From Lotmaria passim (Eukaryota; Euglenozoa; Kinetoplastea; Trypanosomatida; Trypanosomatidae): a stretch of 64,000 nucleotides of DNA. The notes under the pieces were generated by a model. That model had not been told where the DNA came from and did not search any database. It worked only from the letters and a program-made list of their open reading frames with translations. This document shows, piece by piece, positions 11,112-19,919 of the stretch; position 1 is the stretch's first letter; each line of letters begins with the position of its first letter. The stretch spans positions 434,001 through 498,000 of the forward strand of contig CP140205.1 of the NCBI GenBank assembly GCA_037349495.1, given 5' to 3'. Made by a program: the position numbers and the translations under genes.

Positions 11112-12122
11112 TCAAAGAGGGCAGTAGCCTGCTCTTCGATAACGCTCACGCAGCTCCTCTTCATCCGCCCCATCATTGTCGTCATGCTCGCCTTCGTTTC
11201 CGGTGCCGTGAATGCCACTCCGCCGCTCTTCCTCATCATCGTCTACCAGGAGACCTCGTCGCAGCTCCGCATCCACCCCATCTTCGTGATCCACGTATGA
11301 CATACTATTGCTGTTATCGCCGCTGCCAACGCCTCCTTGAAAGCTCCGCTCCCGCTCGAGCATCGCCGCCTCATGCAACAACTGCTGCGCATCCTGCAGG
11401 GCGGCGGCTTCGCTCACGATGTCAGGTCGGCGCCCTTGCAACATCCGATCCACGAGTTGACGGGCGGTGGCCAGCCGACGAATCGCATCTTCCAGATGCG
11501 GCGAGTCCACCTCGGATCGGGCGGCGTAGCCGCTGCTGCCGTTCAACGATAAACAATGAAAGTCACTTGGTGCGTCAGTGGGAAAGAGATTGGCGGAGCT
11601 TCTGGGACCCGAACTCGAGCCCTGCTGCTCAGCGTCCGTACGTGGGGAGGCGTGCATCGCACTTGCAAACGAACCTGTGCCATTGAGCACCTCCTGCACG
11701 AGGTGCACCTGCATGAGCAAGTCATCGTAGGCCTTCTGAATCGCCACGATGCAGGTGCCCAACCGCTGCAGGTCAACATCCGCCTCGCAGTAGCGTTGGG
11801 CGTAGCTGCGCGTGGTTGCAGCCGCGGCCCCCGATGCTGCCGGTGACTCCGTTAGCTGCTGCAGGTGGTGCTGCCCATTCGATTTTGTGGAGACACCCTC
11901 GCGACCGCCGCTGCTGCTGAGGCGGACATCCATGCCATCGAAGTAGCCCAGCTTTTCGCTGACAGCGATGCGTACCGCCTCTTTGATGATTTCCTGCTCC
12001 ATCAGCGGATCACCGAGGTCGGACAGCAGGCCGAGGTTCAGCGGAATGTCTAGTGAACCCTTCACCTCTACATGAACGCTGGTCTGCGGGGAAGGATTAG
12101 AACGGTGTGAAAACGAGTTCAT
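11112..12122 (-). CDS. Hypothetical protein, conserved-looking N-terminal region, acidic C-terminus
   Basis: 336 residues from the ATG at 12122. I do not recognise the family. The first ~65 residues look globular (VKGSLDIPLNLGLLSDLGD, then EAVRIAVSEKLGYFDGMDVR). The middle has two predicted helical stretches (ADVDLQRLGTCIVAIQKAYD and DAIRRLATARQLVDRMLQGR) joined by Ser/Ala-rich linkers. The C-terminal ~50 residues are acidic (DDDEEE, DDNDGADEEE). No signal peptide or membrane segment is visible. GC-rich codon use and a clean acceptor 15 bases upstream of the ATG support a real gene. The short 5' UTR makes this ATG the likely start. Confidence 0.75.
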   Translation of the reverse strand: MNSFSHRSNPSPQTSVHVEVKGSLDIPLNLGLLSDLGDPLMEQEIIKEAVRIAVSEKLGYFDGMDVRLSSSGGREGVSTKSNGQHHLQQLTESPAASGAAAATTRSYAQRYCEADVDLQRLGTCIVAIQKAYDDLLMQVHLVQEVLNGTGSFASAMHASPRTDAEQQGSSSGPRSSANLFPTDAPSDFHCLSLNGSSGYAARSEVDSPHLEDAIRRLATARQLVDRMLQGRRPDIVSEAAALQDAQQLLHEAAMLERERSFQGGVGSGDNSNSMSYVDHEDGVDAELRRGLLVDDDEEERRSGIHGTGNEGEHDDNDGADEEELRERYRRAGYCPL

Positions 12123-12137
12123 TGCGAACGCGCGCGA

Positions 12138-12139
12138 CT
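12138..12139 (-). promoter_or_regulatory. Predicted spliced-leader acceptor, 336-residue protein gene
   Basis: On the minus strand a T-rich tract of repeated GTT units ends in GTAG, the first AG before the ATG, giving a 15-base 5' UTR. Confidence 0.7.
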
Positions 12140-12420
12140 ACAAAAACAAAACAACAACAACAACAGAAAACACGAAAAAAAAAAAAAGCTCAATAAATAC
12201 ACTAATTAGATGTAGGACAACTGAAGACCTGAGTGCAAACGGGGGCAAAAAAGCAAGATGTTGAAGAAAACCGTATAAACAACGGCAACAGCATTCAAAA
12301 GAAAAAAAAAAAGAAAGACAAACGTCACTGTATACGTTTAGTCCGGTTCGCAAGGGAGGAGGGGGGGGGGGTTGCGCGTCGAGAGGCGCTGAAACCATGC
12401 GCAGGTTACAGTAAAGAAAA

Positions 12421-12446
<26 letters not shown>
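12421..12446. repeat. (CA)n microsatellite
   Basis: Thirteen AC units read directly from the sequence, in the spacer upstream of the 1702-residue coiled-coil gene's stop codon. Confidence 0.95.
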
Positions 12447-12451
<5 letters not shown>

Positions 12452-12890
12452 AGAGGAGACGAGAGAAATGTGCGTGCAATTACCTCTCTACATAGCAGCG
12501 ATTCCTAAATTCAGCGTAGAAAACTGAATAACAAATGAGCTTTTTTTTTTTTTTAGATGTCGGGACAACAAGGGATGAAAAACAAAGAAAAAAAAAGAAG
12601 AGAGAAGTTCACGTTGAGTCCACATAACTCAGTGGAGTATTTTAATATACAGAGCAAGAGCTGTTTATTATTATTATTTTTTTTTTGATGAGGGCAGGGG
12701 GAAGGGGGAAGCAACTTGCATGCTGTGGCGCAACTTACTTTTGAATAAATCGTTTTCTCTCTTTTTGATTTAGGTGAGGTGAGGCGTATATCGAGAGTAC
12801 AAATCTATAGATAGCTTTTCTATTTTTTGGCGTAAAAGCCCACAAGTTGAATGAGGGAATGGAGAACAACAGCAACAACAAAAAAAGGTG

Positions 12891-15800
12891 TCACTGATTA
12901 AGGGTCTCCATCACGCGCTGGCCGTTGTAACAAAACAGCTGCCCATACTGCGCCTCGTGCGCTGTCACGTCGCGACGGAGCTCCGCTGTCAGTGTCGCCA
13001 GCTCGCCCACAAGTCGGTCATACACCTGCGACAGCTCAGGCGGGACTCCGCCATCACGGCTCCCCGACGCAGCAACTCGCTTTGTAGTGTCTTTCCCTCC
13101 CACGGAATCGTCCCCGAGCCTTTCTATCGGATCCCCTTTCCCTCCACACGATGCCGATTTCAGATCCGCGGCTTCGTTCACTGTCCTTGCAGACAGCGGA
13201 GGCGTCGTCTTGCGCAGCGTGCGCAGCTGCCGTGCCACGTAGTCGCGCCGCGTCAGTGCCTCCAACAAGGGTAGCTGCGACTCCAGTCGCTGCAGCTCGC
13301 CTTCCCACACCTGCCGACGCTGTGGCGTGTCATTGGGAAAGGTGTCGATAAAGTCGAGAAAGGCATGTCGGTCATCCGGAGGAACTTCCAGGACATCCCA
13401 CAGCTGCTGCAGGCGCTGCAGGGCCATCTTTTCTTGCTGTTGTTCTCGCTGTTGCATTGACACCGGAGAGGTCGCGGAGGGGGAAAGAGAAGCGGTGGTG
13501 GTGGCGGATGAGGAGGAGATGCCAGGCTCGGCGTGTTCTACTAGTTCGACTGGGCCAGCAGGGGAGAGCGGCAGCGGGCTCGCAGCAGGACATGGCGTGC
13601 GTGAGGCGGCGGGCGTGACGACGCCATTGCGTGCGTGCTGCGGCAGAGACTCGGCGGCGAGGCTCACGTGATAGGGCGAAGGGGCAGAAATCATGCCCGT
13701 CAGCACAGCCGGAAGTTCATGCGTGCGATTTGCAAACGCGGGTACAGCAGCCGGCGTGGGCGCGCTGTCGTGATCGTCGAAGGTGTTCACCGAGGCGCCT
13801 TGCAGCATTTCTGAGACAAAGCGCTGCTCCGCCTCCTCAAGTGAGCGCTGCGCCAGTGCCTCCCGCTCCGCCTGCAGCCGCACCAGCGCCTGCTCCAACA
13901 CGTGTTGATACTTCTGATCCAACGCACGGTAGGCGGTGGCTTGCTGCTGCGTCTGCGTCACCTCCAACTGCGCGGTTTGTGCCTTTAGGTTCCGCACCTC
14001 GTCTTCCGCCGTCCTACGCGCAACCTGCTCCACCTCTAACAAGCGCTTCCACTCTTCCTGCTGTTTTTCGAAGACGGCCGTCAGTGCGGCGCAGGCATTG
14101 TCGTGATCGATGCGGAGCTTCGCTGCTTGTGACGCGAGCGCGACTTCGTGCTGCTGCGACAGGCAGGCCAGCTGCTCCTGCAAACGACCCTGCTGGGCCA
14201 CCTGTGCGGCTGCCTGTGCTGCCAGACGCTCCGCCACGTCTTTCTGCTGCTCTTGTGTAAAAGTGACGTAGGCCTTCTCCATCTTCGCTTGCACGCAAGC
14301 AACCTCTGCGTGCACCTGATCGTACAGCGAAGTCTGCAGGGTGGCGTAGGATTGGTTTCGCGCATCCAACGCCTCGCGCAGACTCGCCATGCTGCGCTCA
14401 TACTCGTCACGCAGCGCCGCCTGCTGCTCCTCACGGGCGCGCTGCACCTGCACACGCGTGTCCGCCTCGCAGCGCAGCAGCTGCGCCGCTTGGGCTTCAA
14501 TTTGCTTCTGGAGATCGTCCACTTGTCGCTGGTGGGCCTGCGCTACCTCTCGCTGAGCATCACGCATCGCAACATCAAGCGCCCGCTGCGCCTCCATCGC
14601 CTGCTGCTGGGCTTGCTGTAAGGCCTCCTGGGCAGCCGCGCGCTGCTCTGCCAGACGCTGCGCGTTCTCCTTTCGCAGCGCTGACATCTCTTCTGCGTGC
14701 GACGTCAGTACTTTTTGGAGTCTCGTCTCATGCTGCTGCACGCGCGTCGCGAACAACTCCTGCAGCTCTCTCGCTTGCTGCTGCAGTCGCGTTGTGTGGT
14801 CTTGCCGCAACGCCGCCAACTCGTGCTCGTGCTTTGTGTGCAACTCCGTCAAGTACTGCGCTGTCTTCGCCTCTTGATCGTTAATCACCGCCACGTACAC
14901 GTCTCGTAGTTCGTTTTCCATGCGGCACCGATCCTCCTCGGTGGCCGCCAGCACTTGCACGGCACGTTGTGCCACGCTGTCCAGGGCTGTCTCCTGCTGA
15001 TGCTGATGCTGCTGCTGGTGCATCGTCTCCCACGTCGCCTTCTCTTGCGCCAGCACTGCACTTAGTCGGTCAGCCGCCGCCTTCTCGTAGGCGGTGAGCG
15101 AGGCAGCTCGCGCGTCCCCCCACGCCTTCTCCCGTGCCTGCATCTCCTCCTTGAAGTCCTCGATGTGTCGGACATGGTGGTGACGCAGCCGCTCCAGCTC
15201 TTTCTCGTAGGAGGCACGGAGCAGGCTCACCTCCTGCGCATGCAAGATGTGCACCGCTTCCAGCTCCGCTTTTCGTGCCTTCGTCCACGCCTCGTAGCGC
15301 TGCGCGGCGTCCGCCTCCAGAAGCTGCATCCATCGCTGCTGGGCGTCGCGCAGCTGCGCGTCGAACTTCGCCTTTGCTTCGGCCTGAACGGCGGTGCGCA
15401 TCTCGTCCGCGCGCTCTAGCTGCTGCGCGGCGAAGGCTTCCTGCGCTTCCTGCAGCTGCGCGCCTTCCGCCGCCGCACGGCGAAGAAGTGCCTGCAGAGC
15501 CTCCTGTTGCTCGTCTGCACGCCTCTGCTCCCACGCCGCCTTGGCCTCTGACAACGCCCTCTCACGCACCGTCAGTGCCTCTTCGCGGAGCCGCACATGC
15601 GTAGCCGCGTCCGCCTCTCGCTGCTTGATGTCGTCCTCGTGCTCACGCTGCAGTCGGTCGATGACGCGCTGCGCTGACGCCTTTTCCGCGAGAAGGGCGT
15701 CTTGCATCTCTTTCTCATGAGCCTGGCGCTGCACTGCGCAGCGCGCCTCCACCGCCTCCTCTCGCTCCCGCACCTCGGTTAACAGCGACTGACGCAGGCG

Positions 15801-17999
15801 GCGGTGTTGCACTTCCAATGCGTCGCGCTCTTCCATCAGCCGCTGCTGTGCGTCCTTCAGCTTCGCCGACCACAGCGCTGTCGACTCGTCCACCGCGTGT
15901 TGCCGGTCTTCAGTGTGTTGACGCTGCACGTCGTGAAGCTCCTTCTCCAGCTGGGCCACACGCTGCAGTGCGTGTGCAGCTGCGACGACGCTTGAGTCTC
16001 CGTCGTTCCCACCACTGCAAGCACTCGTTGGCGCACCCGCGTTCGTGCGTTCCTTGTGCAGCTTCAAGGCAGCGTCATAGCGTTCGTCGAGGTCACGCAG
16101 CTGCGCGGCAAAGTACTCCGCCTGCTCGCTACGTAGGCGCTGCACCGCTGCCGCATGCGCACACTCCGCGGTACGCCGCTCTTCTTTCAGCTGTGAAACT
16201 TCTTTTAGCAATGCAGCCTTTTCCTCCTCGAGATGGCGCAGGGCGTCGGTGAGCTCGCCGTACGCCGCCTCCGCCTGCGCCGCGTGTTGCTCGCGCTGAC
16301 TTGTTAGCTGTGTCTGTAGGCTGAAAAGCTCTGCTTCATACTGCGCCACTCGTGCTACCTCCTTCTCGGTGCACGAGGCCTGCAAGTCGTGAAGAGCGTC
16401 TTCGTGCTTTCGGGCAAGCTGTGCAAGAGCAGCCCGGTAGCTGTCGCGCTCCTTCTGCAGTTTTGCTTCCCATCGGGCGGCCACCCGTGCCTCCAAATCG
16501 TGCTGCTGCACTGCAATCGCCTCCTGCATGTGCACCTCCATCTGCCGTGCCTGCTCCTCTGCTGCCTGTTTCGCGTCCGTGGCGCGGCGGATCTCGCGGT
16601 GGAGCTGCTGGATGACGGCCGCGTACTCCTGCTGGAGCTGCTGCGCAAACGACGCCGTCTCCAGCGATGCCGCGGCGTACTCTTCGGCCAAGCCCTCGTA
16701 GGCGTCGACATACGCGCGGCCGACGTCCGCCTGCCGCTGCGCGTGCTCCTTGACGAGACGCTCACGCAGCTCCGTGATGTCCCGCATCGCCGCGTGCAGT
16801 GTCTCGAGCTGACGCTGAGTCGACTCCCGCGCCGCCGTTTCACCCGCAGCGATCATGCGTGCGTGCTCCTCCTTTAGAAACTGCAGCCACTGTTGCTCGC
16901 GCCGCGCTGTCTGGGCGTCCATCAGCCGCCGACGCTCCTCGAAGTCTTGCTCGATAATCGCGCGATACTCAAACTTGAAAGACTCTACTTGATCCTGAAC
17001 AGCGGTGGCGATGGTCTGGAACTGCCGCGTCTCCGCCGCCACTTCCTTCTGCGCGGTTGTAGTCAGATGCTCCTGCATCGCGTTTTTGAGCGCCTCTTGC
17101 TGCGCGGCACACGACGCCTGCAGGCGGGATAAGAGGGACGCTGCACACTCCTCTCTCGTCGCTTCAAGCGTGGCGGCGCTGCGCTGCCACTCGCGCGACA
17201 CGCGCTGCATGACAGCCTCCAGATGTTCCGCGCAGGCGACGTCTCTAAACTTGATCAGCTCCTCGTACTCGGTCAGAAGCTGCGCCACTTGCGCGACGAC
17301 GTTTTCTTCCGTTTGACACTGCTGGGCCTCATCGCGCAGCTGACGCGCGCGCTGCTGCAGGTGGGCTCGCTTTTCGTAGCTGTAGAGCCGCTGGACTTCC
17401 TCCAGCTGTTGTCGTGTCCGCTGCAGCTGCTGCTGAATGCTGTCGCACTCCGCTGCCGATCGTTCTTCCGCCGCCGCTGATGGTACAGCGGTGCTCACGA
17501 TGGGCGAAGGTGATCGAACCGGACGGTTCGAGACACGCAACGGGCCGGTCTGCCGCACATCTGGAGAGGGAGACATGTCCACATGCTCCATTCGCTGGTC
17601 TGGATGAGGTGGCGACCGCGTAATCGGCGCAGGCGGACGCGCGTGTGCGCTGAGCTGCGAAGGTGCCGAGAGCTCTCTATGTGGTGAGGCTGACGAGGAA
17701 GCGAGGGACGGAGCCGCCGTTGCCACGCTCTCAGGAGGGGAGTGCGTGGAGCGAAGACGGTCGTGCAGATTTGCTTGTACGGCCGGCTGCAGCGGAGGCG
17801 GGCGCGGGCTGGGGGAGGAAACGGCTGCCTTCGCCACAGGATCGCCGCCGCCATGCCGTGATAACTCCGTGTCGCGGCTTCGCGATCGCGCGGTGGCGGC
17901 AGACGCGGCGAGGCGCGCATTGGCCTGTCGAATGCTAGCAACAATGTCCAGCTCCGACGACGCTGGTGTGCGCAGTGGTGGAGGCTGCAGATATGACAT
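12891..17999 (-). CDS. Giant coiled-coil protein (1702 residues)
   Basis: A single uninterrupted frame from the ATG at 17999. Residues 1-~185 are Ser/Pro/Ala-rich and disordered. About residues 190-1430 are almost continuous coiled coil rich in Gln, Glu, Ala, Arg and Leu (for example SIQQQLQRTRQQLEEVQRLY), with few helix breakers. A Pro/Ser/Ala-rich segment follows. Near the C-terminus is a smaller globular-looking part, LQQLWDVLEVPPDDRHAFLD followed by a helical DTPQRRQVWEGELQRLESQL segment, and then a last helix ending at the stop. There is no motor, kinase or membrane motif. Proteins of this form in flagellates are commonly basal-body, flagellum-attachment or cytoskeletal scaffolds, but I do not recognise this one. 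The plus-strand frames opposite it are antisense shadows. Confidence 0.88.
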   Translation of the reverse strand: MSYLQPPPLRTPASSELDIVASIRQANARLAASAATARSRSRDTELSRHGGGDPVAKAAVSSPSPRPPPLQPAVQANLHDRLRSTHSPPESVATAAPSLASSSASPHRELSAPSQLSAHARPPAPITRSPPHPDQRMEHVDMSPSPDVRQTGPLRVSNRPVRSPSPIVSTAVPSAAAEERSAAECDSIQQQLQRTRQQLEEVQRLYSYEKRAHLQQRARQLRDEAQQCQTEENVVAQVAQLLTEYEELIKFRDVACAEHLEAVMQRVSREWQRSAATLEATREECAASLLSRLQASCAAQQEALKNAMQEHLTTTAQKEVAAETRQFQTIATAVQDQVESFKFEYRAIIEQDFEERRRLMDAQTARREQQWLQFLKEEHARMIAAGETAARESTQRQLETLHAAMRDITELRERLVKEHAQRQADVGRAYVDAYEGLAEEYAAASLETASFAQQLQQEYAAVIQQLHREIRRATDAKQAAEEQARQMEVHMQEAIAVQQHDLEARVAARWEAKLQKERDSYRAALAQLARKHEDALHDLQASCTEKEVARVAQYEAELFSLQTQLTSQREQHAAQAEAAYGELTDALRHLEEEKAALLKEVSQLKEERRTAECAHAAAVQRLRSEQAEYFAAQLRDLDERYDAALKLHKERTNAGAPTSACSGGNDGDSSVVAAAHALQRVAQLEKELHDVQRQHTEDRQHAVDESTALWSAKLKDAQQRLMEERDALEVQHRRLRQSLLTEVREREEAVEARCAVQRQAHEKEMQDALLAEKASAQRVIDRLQREHEDDIKQREADAATHVRLREEALTVRERALSEAKAAWEQRRADEQQEALQALLRRAAAEGAQLQEAQEAFAAQQLERADEMRTAVQAEAKAKFDAQLRDAQQRWMQLLEADAAQRYEAWTKARKAELEAVHILHAQEVSLLRASYEKELERLRHHHVRHIEDFKEEMQAREKAWGDARAASLTAYEKAAADRLSAVLAQEKATWETMHQQQHQHQQETALDSVAQRAVQVLAATEEDRCRMENELRDVYVAVINDQEAKTAQYLTELHTKHEHELAALRQDHTTRLQQQARELQELFATRVQQHETRLQKVLTSHAEEMSALRKENAQRLAEQRAAAQEALQQAQQQAMEAQRALDVAMRDAQREVAQAHQRQVDDLQKQIEAQAAQLLRCEADTRVQVQRAREEQQAALRDEYERSMASLREALDARNQSYATLQTSLYDQVHAEVACVQAKMEKAYVTFTQEQQKDVAERLAAQAAAQVAQQGRLQEQLACLSQQHEVALASQAAKLRIDHDNACAALTAVFEKQQEEWKRLLEVEQVARRTAEDEVRNLKAQTAQLEVTQTQQQATAYRALDQKYQHVLEQALVRLQAEREALAQRSLEEAEQRFVSEMLQGASVNTFDDHDSAPTPAAVPAFANRTHELPAVLTGMISAPSPYHVSLAAESLPQHARNGVVTPAASRTPCPAASPLPLSPAGPVELVEHAEPGISSSSATTTASLSPSATSPVSMQQREQQQEKMALQRLQQLWDVLEVPPDDRHAFLDFIDTFPNDTPQRRQVWEGELQRLESQLPLLEALTRRDYVARQLRTLRKTTPPLSARTVNEAADLKSASCGGKGDPIERLGDDSVGGKDTTKRVAASGSRDGGVPPELSQVYDRLVGELATLTAELRRDVTAHEAQYGQLFCYNGQRVMETLNQ

Positions 18000-19919
18000 G
18001 CTGATTCGAAGAGCTTTTTTCCCTTTTAAGTGGTGGTGTTTCTATATAGTCATGCGTCTAGTCGATCTTCTATGCACGCAGCTCTTCTGCTTTTTTAAAG
18101 CTGCAGGCTTGCAACACTGTAGCTTCACCCTCTATGAAAACGGTTGTTCAAAGAAAAAAAAAAAAAAGAAAGGCAAAGACTACGCTTCTGAGGATGTGTC
18201 TTCGTGGGTGTGCGTGCTCCACGCGGTTCCCAGTTACGGCGAGAACTTTCCCGTCTTTAAAGCACAAATTGAAAAAGAAAAAAAAAGAAAAAAAAAAAGA
18301 GAAGCAAAGAGAGTCAAAAAAAAAAAAAAAGTAAAACGTGTGTGCAGTGGTACCGCAAAGAAAAAGACTCAGAGCTAAAGCCAAAACCAGGCATGCTGCC
18401 AGCTCTGTTTTCGTTTTTTTTTTTTCTTCCTCCCTAAAGACAAAAAAACGGGCAAGCCGAAGCACGCAAGCATGAAGAGCCGCCGCCATCTTTTTTTTTT
18501 TTTCTTTCAAAAAAAAAAAGAAAGAAAAACAAACCTTCACTCTCCATTTTCACACACCTCGTGAAGCGCAGGTAGCGTTGGTTGACCCCACTTCTTACCT
18601 TATGACACAAGCTAACGCACAGCATGCAGTGACTATTGTTTTTCTCTACTTTTCTTTTTTTTTTTTCTTTCTTACACATTAAACTACGAGCAAAAAAGCA
18701 AACGAACAAACAAAAAAACAACAAAAAGACAGAACATTAAAAAAAAAAAAACAAGGATAGAGACGATATAGGCATAGCGCTCTTTCGTTTTTGTTCAATT
18801 TTCGTTTAAAATTCATTTCGTCCATATTTCCATCGCATGCAGCTGCAAGTCTGACACAGTGAGGGAGGTAGATCAGTATTTAGAACGTAGAGGAGGAAGA
18901 GGGGAAAAAAAAAACCACAACTAGAGATTAAAAAAAAAAAAAGTGAAGTCCTAAAAATAGTGTACAACAGCAGAACAAAACAAGTTAAATAAACAACAAT
19001 AATAAAAAAAAGCTGGCGTGGACAATGAGAGACAAAATAACAACAACAACACTCGGTGGGGAATACAGTACAGTGCTGAAAAACGAACAAACAGGAGCAA
19101 AAAACAACAACAACAACAACAACAAGAAAAGTGATGAGGTTCGACGTGACTTTTTTGCAATAACATATATACAACGTGTAAAAGGGAGAGAGACCAAAAG
19201 AAGAAAAAAAAAAAAGGGTTTAGTACGTTTGCTGAAGGTGGGTAGTGTTTTTCCTCGGCATACGGAGATGCACTTCCAGAGCTGTCTTTCTCTCTCTCAC
19301 CGTACACGCTCTAATACAAGAGCACTGAAGCCGGTTGTTTCAATAGATTAGGGGGGGGGGGAGTTGGCTAAAAAAAAAAGTGAACAAAAAGATGTGCGAA
19401 AGAGTGATCACAGCTTCCAACCATGACTCCTTTACGTTCTTAGGCATGTTTGTGTAGTGAGAAGTGCAACACAACCAGAGCATCAGAGAAACGGCGGCTA
19501 AAGAGTCGGTGACGGACATAGAAGAGAAACAACAAACAAACAAACAAAAAACAAAGGCGGTTTCGCTTTTTAGAGGATGAATCGGAAAAAAAAAAAAAAG
19601 GATAGAATTCGTAGAGCTTCGAAGTTCGAATGTGTATATAAATATGGAGTTATCCTTAACAAACAAACAAAAAAAAAAAAAAGAGGTCAACTGAGGAGGG
19701 ATGTTATAACGAGCCCTCTACGAGCTTACGGAACGAGAAGAGTAACGTGTTCTTCACAGTTCTCTGCTTAACAAAACACGAGAAGCGAAAAAGAAGAAAA
19801 AGAAAATAAAAGAAGTCCCACACACACACACACACACACACAGTCTCTCTTTCGGTGTAAGTGAATGGACGGCGAGAGAAAGGTCGACACTCTTCTTTTT
19901 TTTCTTCTTGGAATGCTGT
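18000..19919. other. Intergenic spacer, about 1.9 kb
   Basis: AT-rich, with many A-tracts on the plus strand, a T/A inverted pair at about 18491-18521, an AAC repeat near 19107-19128 and a CA microsatellite at 19819-19842. It should hold the long 3' UTR of the FBT gene and the leader of the coiled-coil gene. No gene was seen on either strand. Confidence 0.65.
19819..19842. repeat. (CA)n microsatellite
   Basis: Twelve CA units, just downstream (in transcription sense) of the FBT gene's stop. Confidence 0.95.

Larger units (their letters stand above)
12123..12890. other. Intergenic spacer with CA repeat
   Basis: 768 bases with A/T-tracts, a G-run near 12359-12371 and a CA microsatellite at 12421-12446. 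No gene was seen. Confidence 0.65.
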
